From Mytilus trossulus (taxonomy: Eukaryota > Mollusca > Bivalvia > Mytilida > Mytilidae), in NCBI RefSeq assembly GCF_036588685.1, contig NC_086376.1, positions 60,721,166 through 60,785,165 of the forward strand: a DNA stretch of 64,000 nucleotides, in the 5' to 3' direction. A model generated the notes under the pieces. That model saw only the letters and a program-made list of their open reading frames with translations. It was not told where the DNA came from and did not search any database. Both the position numbers and the translations under genes were made by a program. Below are positions 54,641-64,000 of this stretch, piece by piece (the stretch's first letter is position 1; every line of letters starts with the position of its first letter).

Positions 54641-57385
54641 CGTGTCGCTCATGTTATGCCTTTTAATTGGAGATTTCTCCATCATTCAACTTAAATACGT
54701 TTTATTTGGGACCTTTGTATAATGCTATCTTTAATTATAAGAATTGTATATAATTGCATTGTGCAAAGACAAATGCATTAGAATTTGGCAAATAATGTAC
54801 AATTTTAATTCGTTAAATAAATATTTCACTCGAATATCTTTTAGTCTTGATGCCGTTTTAAAAAGAAAGGGATTTTGTAAAGGTTTGGAATCTAGAAATT
54901 TAATATCAAAAATAAACTTTCAAGAAGTGACGACACAGTATAAGATCTCATAGCTGAATAACAATTAAAGGCATTAAGAAACAATTCTCAATTTTTGTAG
55001 TGGGAAATAATACAGTTAAACTGATTGAAACCAACCATTATTTCACTGCCTACGCTGCGAACTATTTAAGAACCCCATAAATTTTTACTGGAAAATACAA
55101 AATTAAAGGAGTTATGATGGGAATTTAACTGCAATGTTAATCGAAAACTAACAAACTAACTTTTTGCCTAAAAAAGACAATGTAAATTTCACAGAAACAC
55201 ATTGTAGGATTCTTTAATCACATCTATTCCGTTCCGTGCGATACGATTATTATCTCCGCGTAGGGAACAAAAACAAAATAAATCCTGTCAAATATTTTAA
55301 TAAGAAAAAGTAAAAGCCAAAATGCATCATTTCTCGGAAATAATCTATTCATGAAATGAAGCTAGAGTACTATTTCATTCAGAAAAATGCAAATATATAT
55401 TACCCTTTTATCAGATAGTACCAAGGCTAGCTCGACTGGTGTAACGTAATCATACAATAATAATTCTTTAAAAAAAAATTTCTCAATACAGTAATGTTTA
55501 AACAAGAAACTTGCGTTTTTAAATAAGACATTTAGTTCATTCAATTTCAATGATATTTTGGCACCCTGGATCCTCACGGTTTTGTTTAATAGCACTGCAC
55601 AATAATTATATGTTTTCTTTCATAGCGTACATGTAATTTGAATTGCATAGGCCTATCTGTCTATCTATCGGTATACGTACATATATGATTTACCAACAGT
55701 AAAAAAGGTATTTGTTCAGGTGTAAAACATTATAGTATTCACAGTGTACGAATATCGTTCTTTAGCCAGTACTTTAAATAATACCTGGTGACAAAAACTC
55801 TACTATAAACATGCAATATATATCAACAGAAAAAGATCAAATAACATTATTGTTATATCGTATAGTATTGTTTAAAGAATTAATTAAATGACGATTTTCC
55901 AATTCAATGTTGTTGCATATCTGTCTCATAGATGACGACTTATATTTTCCAACTGTCGTAACCACAATTTCTTTTTTCTAGATGTGAATTTTCGAATCAT
56001 GAGCAAAGCGACGGTGCCAGGTGTAAAGTAGGATCTTATGACCGTTACTGAGAACCTGTGAACATCCTTGGTATTTAATCGGATTCGTGTTGCTTAGTCT
56101 TCAGTTTTTAAGACTGCGTTTTGTATATAATTGTTTGAATTTTTGCTCGTTATTTAGTTGAGTCTCAACATTTTTTCGCCTTTCTGCTATTGAAGCTATA
56201 GTAAGAATAATCATTAACATGAAAATCATAATCTAAAATCAGTCAATAACCGTTTTCAAACTTCAGGTTTTTGTAAGAACAAAACTATTACTATCTAGAC
56301 TTCTAATTATTTCCAGTAACTGGATTCTATCGGTTCACTAAGCATAGATCAGCTCATTTATAGACAGGTATCTTCAGATAAACTCATCGACGACAGGTTG
56401 AGTTCTAAACATTATCTCCTTTTAAATATGTAAACACCAGATGTGTAGATTTGCTGAGAAAACAAATAATATATGGTCTTCAAAAACTTCATTTGTTTTT
56501 TCTCTTAGCTTTGTATTCCTGAAAGTATTTTATGTTGGTGGTGTAGGTTCATTATGTGCAATGATATTTGAACCACATTGATTTCTTTCTTAAGGTCTAT
56601 GCCCTCTTTTTAAGACCGATGTTTTTAATAGGAATGTCAACAAGTTCTCGAGTATCGCTCCGTAGTACCGAGTATCCATTAGCTAATTGATACTCGACTT
56701 ATCGGTTTCTTGTTAGAATGTTGTTGCTTTCTTAAGTTTATAAACAAAACATGTTTTTATTGAGAAATTACTATTAATCAATCAAAATTATTAAAGAATA
56801 AAATTACGGCTTGAATGTTTGCGTGTAACTGCCATTTAAAATTCCTCCAAACAGATGTACAGGTAGGATACATGAACAAGAGCATTTTCCAAGGCTAATT
56901 TTTATCACTCCTCAACCTCTGTACCGTCAGAGCATATATTTTTATTAGTAGGACTGTTATTTCCTAACCAAGTTGAGAGATCGCTACGTCTCAGAAAAGA
57001 TGACAAGGTGATTTTTGTAGTACATGTATTACAGTTTTGATACGATACGAATACCACTACTTCTTTGTATGTATCCATGTTTAAGTAACATCTCTTAGAA
57101 CTTTGCATTTCCCAACATAATATACTCTCTATCCATCTATATATAAAATGTACTGACTCTTCTTATTATGTAATATAAAGTAGTTAAAGAATATAGCTAT
57201 ATTTTTAGGAATGTAGAAATATCAAGAAAAAAATATTGTAAAAAACCGAATTGCTCATAATTAATTTAATAATACGTATATGTATATAATAGCTGCTATT
57301 TCAATTTGAATATATGTACTGAATTACTGTTGCTATAACACTATATGTGTCTAAGAGTTTATAATAAAGAATTTGAACTTGAACT
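54641..57385. other. Intergenic, no supported gene
   Basis: 2.7 kb, AT-rich, stops in all frames apart from short frames at 54744-54953, 55362-55595 (minus) and 56905-57108 (minus), none with a recognisable domain. Confidence 0.4.
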
Positions 57386-57389
57386 GAAC

Positions 57390-57455
57390 TTGATATTGTA
57401 GCACTAAGAAATTTCATAAAAACATTTTACGAAATTTCTAAGTGCTACACTATCA
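57390..57455. repeat. Hairpin with near-perfect 28-base arms
   Basis: GATATTGTAGCACTAAGAAA and TTTCTAAGTGCTACACTATC face each other around a TAAAAACATTTTA loop. It is preceded by an ATAAAGAATTTGAACTTGAA tail typical of dispersed invertebrate elements. Confidence 0.75.
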
Positions 57456-57813
57456 AAACTGTATATCTACAAAATAAAAGGACGTGTTAATTGGTACAAA
57501 CACGAAGGGGAAACGTTTTATTTGTATACATTTTGACATAATTTGAAATGCATTTTTGTTATTTAAAGTTTTTAGTGTTACATTTCGTCTCACCATTTTA
57601 TAATATTCACCACCTTTCATAAATTTTCACTTTTCTTCTCGTACTACGAACATCAAAATTATTTGTTTTGTAAAAAATATTTCTGTACTCAATAGATATA
57701 GGAAGATATGGTGTGAGTGCCTATGCGATAACTCTCCATCCAAATAACAATATATAAAAGTAAAACATTATAGGTTAATGCATACCTTACAACAAAAACA
57801 AATTCATTTAGCT

Positions 57814-57850
57814 ATGTTCATGATTTTTATTTGGCTGCATTTTGTCCAAG
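57814..57850 (+). other. Possible orphan signal-peptide exon
   Basis: ATG followed by M-F-M-I-F-I-W-L-H-F-V-Q and a phase-1 donor CCAAG|GTAATT. A short hydrophobic start with a phase-1 donor is the usual form of signal-peptide exons, but no downstream exon was found, so this may be chance. Confidence 0.15.
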
Positions 57851-57855
57851 GTAAT

Positions 57856-59240
57856 TAAATTGGTTGTTTTTTCTGAAATTGTTTTATACTTTAGCCATGT
57901 GTTTTATTAATTTTGTATTTACATTGTATCATACTTTAGACCAAATAATTTATTCAGTGTACGTTCATTTATTTTTGTTAATATGTCTTTTGATTGAATT
58001 AAGCCATAGATGTCTTAAAGTGTTTAGATTAAACATATGTTATTGTAGATAACAGATAGATAAGACACAAGTTTTTTAACTTAATTCAGTCTTCTCTTAT
58101 AGTGTGTATTTTTTTGCTGTGATGTAACACTATTGTTATGTTACACTATTGTTTCAGGTAGGCTGAGAAATTGTGATTATCACAACTTGTAAATATAAAA
58201 AGAAAGATAAGTATGATTGCCAATGAGACAACTCTTCATTTGTTTAAGCCTGTCGTAAGAACCTGATATTCAGTTGTTTTCGTTTCTCGTTTTTATATAG
58301 AATAGTAAAATCACTATAATACGGAACTTCGTGGAAAATGAAAAATGAGAGTCCCTATTAAGTAAATGACAAAATCAAAGCTGAGACACATCAAACGAAT
58401 GGATAACCTATTCTTGACTTTGTACAGGCTTATGTAGACATTTATAAATTTAACCTTGTTTCATAGCTAGCGAAACCTCTCCCTTGTATGACAGTCGCAT
58501 TAAATTCAATTATATTTACAACGATGTGTGAACAAAACAGACTTACACAATAGGTAAAAACCGAAAAAGTTGGGTTACAGCAGCCAACACTGTGATAATA
58601 TAATATTGTTACCTTACTCAATATAAAAAAACAAGTATGTGATAAAGAAAAACAACACAAAAAGGCATATAAGCAAAGCCTTAATCCTGGTACCTTTTAT
58701 AACTTTTTAATATAATTTTTCATCTCAAGAGAATATCCGAATTTTTTGAGAAACAAAAATGAACTATAAAATACAATGTTTATAAAAAAAAATTAAACAA
58801 CTTCGTTCATCCTAAAACTATGTATGTTTAGTAACTTTGGTAGTGGTTAAAAATCAGAAGCTGTGATTATAATATAATAAAGGCATAATTCTCAACTCAC
58901 ACTTTTCAAACCGACTATCAATATTCAAATTAAAAGATAGCCTCCAACCGATCAGCTGAAAAACAAATCCTATAATATAATATTGTAATCGTGTGTCGAT
59001 GTCTTACTCTTTTTCTCAGCTTTCTACTAATAACTGTATCTTCCAAGACTATACAAAATGCATATTGATTGGCCAGATTTTGTAAAAACGTATATAAGGA
59101 GGGATTGTGCTTCATTGTCATATGATGAAAACATACTCCTTAATCTGTTTAATTGGGGTCTGGCAATGGCATGTCAGTAACTGCTAGTAGGTATATCATT
59201 GTAATTTAGCTGATTTTCTTTTGTTACCTATTCTTACATC
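57856..59240. other. Intergenic, repeat scraps
   Basis: 58205-58245 (GTATGATTGCCAATGAGACAA) is a fragment of the reverse GCGGTATGGG family; 58678-58705 (CTTAATCCTGGTACC) is a 356-unit scrap. No exon seen. Confidence 0.4.
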
Positions 59241-59960
59241 GGACTTGGATTTACTTTGCGTATTGGTGTATGTTTATTCTACATTGGATAGACGTATAGG
59301 AAAGGGTTGAGATTTTATAAAACATGATTAGCCCCGCCACATTGTTGTGCTTTTCCCAAGTCAGACTCTGGGTGCGGGATTGTCTCGCTGTGTTGTTGGC
59401 AATTCGACTCCTTTGTCGGGTTGTTATCTCTTTGACCCATTTCATTTTTAATTCTCAATTAAATGTACTAAAGCTTTTGTAAATTAATTAATACAGAATA
59501 TTATATCATAAAGTTGAACAAAAATAAGGGACATTTGATATTGGCAAACAACTGCTATCTCATTAAACAATGATACAAATATTCGCATGCTAGTATTTAG
59601 AATAGTTAATTTATAAAATTGAGAATGGAAATGGGGAATGTGTCAAAGAGACAACAACCCGACCAAATGAAAGCAAAAACAACAGCGGAAGGTCACCAAC
59701 AGGTCTTCAATGTAGCGAGAAATTCCCGCACCCGGAGGCGTCCTTCAGCTGGCCCCTTAACAAATATATACTAGTTTAGCGATTATGAACGCCATACTAA
59801 TTTCCAAATTGTACACAAGAAACTAAAATTAAAAGAATACAAGACTAACAAAGGCCAGAGGCTCCTGACTTGGGACAGGCGCAAAAATGCGGCGGGGTTA
59901 AACATGTTTGTGAGATTTCAACCCTCCCTCTATACCTCTAACCAATGTAGAAAAGTACAT
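59241..59960. repeat. Facing pair of dispersed repeat fragments
   Basis: 59250-59460 includes GATTAGCCCCGCCACATTGT, GACTCTGGGTGCGGGA and CGGGTTGTTATCTCTTTGAC. 59615-59960 carries the reverse complement family: GTCAAAGAGACAACAACCCG, TCCCGCACCCGGAGG and GCGGCGGGGTTAAACATG. It also contains AGTAGAAAAGTACA-like ends. The 194-codon frame at 59904-60488 starts in this repeat and is not accepted as a gene. Confidence 0.7.
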
Positions 59961-60488
59961 TTGTATCTTTTCAGGAGAAAAACATGCCTATGTTTTGTTC
60001 TGAAGTTGTTCTTAATTTTTTCTGAATTAACCCTTTTACCCTGCTTACTTTCAATTTTTCAAAGTCACATAGAGAGCCTATTATTCGTTGGTTGGTTGCT
60101 GTCTGCTTGTCTGTTTTTCGTGTATTGCTTTATTTTACAGTGTACTATTGTTTTGGGGGAGAGTCTAGTCAATATTTTATTGGTCGGTGATGCCTTGCTT
60201 GATGCAGCATACTGTTTCAAACTTGGGTCGAATAAGAGAACATACCCATTTACCGTCTGTTTTCTCTCCCGGTTAACGATTTTTTTTCTCTCCCGGTTAA
60301 CGAAATTAAATTTTAAGTATATGGATGAAATATTTTCAACACTTGACAACTTCACTCGTAAGAGTTTTATATTCAACTACTTCAATATACATATCCATGC
60401 TTGTCTCAATGTTTTGCATTGCTTCAGATGTTTGCCATATAAGTGTCGAAACAATCGTGATCATATTCTGTGCTGGTTTTTTTTTTAA

Positions 60489-60698
60489 TTTAGTTGCCCA
60501 TGGCCACTATATTGTGTATGATCTTGATATTATCCCCATCTGTAAAACTTGTAATCTAACTAGTGCTGGGGACAGTTATGATACAAAAAAGTCGTAATAA
60601 TTGTCCTATTTTAATTCACAACCAAAGAAATTTTAACTTCACAAATATGAAGAATTTGGTGCATTCGAAGTGCTTGTGTAGATTCATTTACATTCAAT
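60489..60698. other. Short intergenic gap
   Basis: No gene; just upstream (60262-60305) TCTCTCCCGGTTAACGA occurs twice as a direct repeat. Confidence 0.35.
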
Positions 60699-61135
60699 AG
60701 TTATCAAAGGTACCAGGATTATAATTTGATACGCCAGAATCGCGTTTCGTCTACATAAGACTCATCAGTGACGCTCAGATAAAAACATTTAAAAAGCCAA
60801 ACAAATACAAAGTTGATAGGCAATGAGGACCCAAAAATTCCAAAAAGTTGTGCCAAATACGGCTAAGGTAATCTACTCCTGGTCGTAAGAAAATCCTTAG
60901 TTTTTCGAAAAATTCAAAGTTTTGTAAACAGAAAATTTATAAAAACGACCATATAATTGATATTCATGTCAACATCGAAGTGCTGACTACTGGGCTGGTG
61001 ATACCCTCGGGGACGAAACGTCCACCAGCAGTGGCATCGACCCAGTGGTGTAAATAGTTATCAAAGGTACCAGGATTATAATTTGATACGCCAGACGCGC
61101 GTTTCGTCTACATAAGACTCATCAGTGACGCTCAG
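60699..61135 (+). repeat. 356/357-bp-unit dispersed repeat, 1.2 units
   Basis: AGTTATCAAAGGTACCAGGA starts at 60699 and again at 61056 (357 bases apart), followed both times by GTTTCGTCTACATAAGACTC and CAGTGACGCTCAGAT. Reverse-orientation counterpart of 3721-4114. Confidence 0.85.
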
Positions 61136-61821
61136 ATCAAACATTCAAACAACACACAATAAACGCTGGGATGTACATATACTTGGGTAGCTATCAAACT
61201 AAACAGAATATATAACCGAAATCTACAGACAATTTTCACTAGTGTAGTAAGATCCCTTTGCCGTCATAATTTGTATATTTATAAGTGGACAATGTGTGTT
61301 ATTAATCATGTAATTGCGAAGCACAAATCTAGTACAAGTTTTTCATTCGACAAACTTTAAGTAAAGAGTGCCTCATGCAGACATGTCCTTTAAATCATTG
61401 GATGCGATACTATACAAAATTCTTAAGCTGCCCGATAACTCCACACAAGAATAGATTCAGTTACGAAAAAGATGTTTAAATTCGTAAATATTTTTCATTT
61501 AAATACATTTAAAATTTTACTTCAGTTGCACTTTTGCAGGAAATACTAATGTTTTCAGAGCACCCGAGTTCCATTCTATATAATTTCAATGGAGAATTTT
61601 TGTACACATTTTTTTTAACTTCAGATTTTCTTGAGTTTAATTTCCATATATGAACGAAAAAGTGCCTTTTGCTTAAGATGGTATACAACACTACAGGGAG
61701 ATAACTCTATACAATCAGTTTAACGTTTTAATCACGTTCTATTGTTGAGGAAACATAGAGCGTCTCAATGATCAAAATTAGTGTTTGTCAAACCCTTTAT
61801 AGCAAATATTTTTTTTACGAT
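61136..61821. other. Intergenic, no gene seen
   Basis: AT-rich, no recognised repeat; the 60-codon minus frame at 61509-61691 has no domain. Confidence 0.35.
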
Positions 61822-62050
61822 AAAAGAGGGACGAAAGATACCAAGGACAGTCAAACTCATCAATCTAAAACAAACTGACAACGCCATGGTTAAAAATGAA
61901 AAACAAAAACAAACAAACAATAGTTCACATCACACACCATAGAAAAGTAAAGAATAAACAACACAAACCCCACCAAAAACTAAGGGTGATCTCATGTGCT
62001 CCGGAAGGATAAGTAGATACTGCTCAACAAGTGGCACCCAATAACGTGTG
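61822..62050 (+). repeat. Dispersed repeat (AAAGATACCAGAGGGAGAG family)
   Basis: GAGGGACGAAAGATACCAAGGA, ACAACGCCATGGTTAAAAATG, CCCCACCAAAAACTAAGGGT and GCTCCGGAAGGATAAG in family order. Confidence 0.75.
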
Positions 62051-62486
62051 TGGTTCTATTTTTGTCAACGGGTCAAAGTGAATATTTATCAAATTTAATG
62101 GAAACTAAACGAGCCAAATGAATTTAAGTCAAGGTGTTTGGTACCACTTTGATGCTTGTAAACTTTTACGAATGTTCATCTTACTTTTTATTGATTTAGC
62201 AGAAACTACACCGTGTGATTGTTTGACTATAGTGGTATTATAAGAAATTCGTTTATTAGTTTGTGAGTTAAGAACGTCAACTCAGTCTCGTTTATTTTTT
62301 CAGCTTATCAAAAAATGAACACGGTCACAATGAATTAAATCAAAGTATTTCATAATTGTATATGTAAAAGAAATGACTGAATGAAAATAAGAATAGTCTT
62401 TTAAAAGACAAAACTATTGTTCATGTTTCATTAACTTACCTTCTTAGAATTACAGTTAATTTCCATAAAAATAAAGGTTTCAAAAA

Positions 62487-63497
62487 TTAAAACCCATGTC
62501 TTAATGATTGTATATTCAAATGTTGCAATACGTAAACATTTCGCTTTTTCCTACAAAATAATCCCAAGCAGCATAGTTTTATATGGCATGAATTTTTACA
62601 TGGTGGTTTGTTTAAAAAATAATATAAGTACGGATTTATAGTTGAATTCATATATCCAAGCCACGTGATCACTAATACGGTAGTTTTTCCTGCTTTATAA
62701 TTCATCAACGTGTCTACTATGGTCAACACGAAAAATGGTAGCCAACAAAGAAAGAAGCAACTTAACATAACTGCAATGGTTCGAGCAACTTTAACTTCTC
62801 TTTTCATCAATATTTCGTTTTGTTGTAAAATACACTTACTTAGTTTGCACAAATTCCTTCGATTTGCCCGAACTTTGCGTAAAATTTTCAGATTGCAAAC
62901 TAACATGAAAGCAGATGGAATATAAAACACTGCAACACCACATATAACTGCATAATAAATATTGACTATAAATGAACATGTGTTTGAACATTGTTTTGTT
63001 TCTTGTATTCCAATATTATGCACCTCTCCAAAAATCAAACCAAATGAAATAACAACTGGAAGCAGCCAGCATATAATGAGCAAAGTTATCACAGAACGAT
63101 TGCACATTAAATTATGGTATCTAAATGGTAAACAAATAGCTATGTATCTGTCAACGGTCATACACATAAGGTGAAATATAGATGTACTTGTAAACATGAC
63201 ATCTAAACTAAACGATAACCAGCACACAGATTTTAAGGTAAGCCATGACATATTTCCGAACTGTTGTAGAATGGAAAATGACATCACAAATATCGCAACA
63301 GCTATGTCTGTAACGGCCAATGATACGACGAAGACATTCGCTTTTTGTCTAAATTTATGACGTTTTAGTACAGTGAATATAACTAGAATATTTCCCGCAA
63401 TAGTTATACAAGGAAAACAAGAAAGAAATATAATCAACACTATATCTTCTGTAACTAATTTGTCACTTGTTGTATTTGAGCAAGTTCCGTTGTTCAT
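62487..63497 (-). CDS. Rhodopsin-family GPCR, biogenic-amine type
   Basis: An intact single-exon frame of 336 residues with seven membrane segments, predicted to signal from the plasma membrane through G proteins. Visible class A landmarks: two N-glycosylation sites (N3, N8), G-N-I-L-V in TM1 (N36), A-V-T-D in TM2 (D64), C92 for the disulfide with loop-2 Cys170 or Cys174, and D99 at position 3.32. Asp at 3.32 binds the amine in aminergic receptors. Then come D-R-Y (116-118), W144, P194 in TM5, C-W-L-P (251-254) and N-P-Y-L-Y (288-292). The tail is short and Cys-rich, with possible palmitoylation. TM5 lacks the serines usual at 5.42/5.43/5.46 (Cys, Gly, Val), arguing against a catecholamine ligand; trace-amine, serotonin-like or other amine ligands remain possible. 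An acceptor TTTTATTTTTTAG ending at 63538 suggests a 5' UTR intron. The ligand is unknown. Confidence 0.92.
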   Translation of the reverse strand: MNNGTCSNTTSDKLVTEDIVLIIFLSCFPCITIAGNILVIFTVLKRHKFRQKANVFVVSLAVTDIAVAIFVMSFSILQQFGNMSWLTLKSVCWLSFSLDVMFTSTSIFHLMCMTVDRYIAICLPFRYHNLMCNRSVITLLIICWLLPVVISFGLIFGEVHNIGIQETKQCSNTCSFIVNIYYAVICGVAVFYIPSAFMLVCNLKILRKVRANRRNLCKLSKCILQQNEILMKREVKVARTIAVMLSCFFLCWLPFFVLTIVDTLMNYKAGKTTVLVITWLGYMNSTINPYLYYFLNKPPCKNSCHIKLCCLGLFCRKKRNVYVLQHLNIQSLRHGF

Positions 63498-63537
63498 ATC
63501 TGGTTCTTCAAATACTGTGTTTGATTATAATAGGATC

Positions 63538-64000
63538 CTAAAAAATAAAACAAAACATTTGTATAAAATACTTTACATATATTTTTTTTCAAAACATATA
63601 AAATTTGTGATTTTTTGGATGTTATCAAGTACAGAATCATATTTACTCAAATTAGCTTTTCTGTGTATAAGTACGAGTTTCACGTTTTCATCCTAGTGAA
63701 ACTAAATATATTTTTTCCCTATTCTCTATATGAAAATATTCATTCCATTCACAGTTTCAATAACAGTTTACCTCTAGCGAGACATTATTATTAATGTATA
63801 TAACTGATTTCCTTAAAATGTAATTACCTGATGCGCTGTGCCTTCCATAGTTGTCCTCTGAAACGTTATTAAGACATTCGCACGTTAGCATATTTTCAAT
63901 ATCAATAATCCATGCAATGCTACACTGGACAAATAAAATTCCCAAAGGATCAGAGATTTTGTTTATCTGAAGTAATTGTATCCTGTTAAACTTATGGCAT
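63538..64000. other. Upstream of GPCR, no exon resolved
   Basis: Presumed 5' intron or promoter of the GPCR; AT-rich, no recognised repeat, non-coding first exon not identifiable. Confidence 0.35.

Noticed and set aside
54744-54953. 69-codon frame with C-K-D-K-C-I-R-I-W resembling a WD repeat
   Set aside because: One short resemblance only, no further repeats or splice structure.
59904-60488. 194-codon hydrophobic open frame, long for this window
   Set aside because: Begins inside a dispersed repeat, composition follows T-rich DNA, and no membrane-protein family is recognisable.

Overview
The window looks like nuclear DNA of a bivalve mollusc, most likely a marine mussel of the Mytilus type. 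It is AT-rich, the genes are sparse and intron-bearing with GT/AG splice sites, and several short sequences repeat here in the form I associate with mussel dispersed repeats. That organism call rests on recognition, not on a search. There is no sign of bacterial gene organisation, and I found no tRNA, rRNA or CRISPR array. Most open reading frames over 60 codons are chance frames or lie inside repeats.

Layout. 0-7 kb: a fold-back element, a TIR element filled with short palindromic repeats, and two head-to-tail copies of a ~1.8-2.0 kb repeat, one interrupted by a 356-bp-unit repeat. 7.8-8.85 kb (minus): a complete DHHC palmitoyltransferase coding exon, with tandem E-boxes upstream. 9.5-12.6 kb: a repeat built of ~500-bp monomers. 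12.9-15.0 kb: a tandem repeat and a fold-back element made of CACACTGAGA-type arrays. 16.9-19.7 kb: repeat fragments and one exon-like stretch. 20.2-22.2 kb (minus): a two-exon gene for an unrecognised secreted protein with acidic, basic and proline-rich blocks. 22.9-25.2 kb: an inverted-array element and a perfect-TIR MITE.

26.2-35.3 kb and 36.4-44.1 kb (plus): two tandem three-exon temptin-like genes, which are the clearest biological unit here. They have matching exon sizes (183/148/92 and 183/151/92 coding bases), identical intron phases and a shared upstream block. Their introns hold degraded gag-protease, Penelope-like reverse transcriptase and other mobile-element remnants. 44-62 kb: no convincing host gene, but a 667-bp near-identical tandem duplication (45.0-46.4 kb), reverse-transcriptase fragments, a possible 3.9-kb element with diverged inverted ends (48.3-52.3 kb) and various repeats. 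62.5-63.5 kb (minus): an intact rhodopsin-family receptor of the biogenic-amine type.

The genes do not form a pathway by sequence evidence. Temptins are secreted water-borne attractin partners in gastropods; the GPCR, the DHHC enzyme and the acidic secreted protein appear to be independent neighbours. The most distinctive DNA-level feature is a recurring architecture: short tandem-repeat arrays arranged as facing inverted arms, sometimes capped by perfect terminal inverted repeats, made from unrelated repeat units at four or five places.
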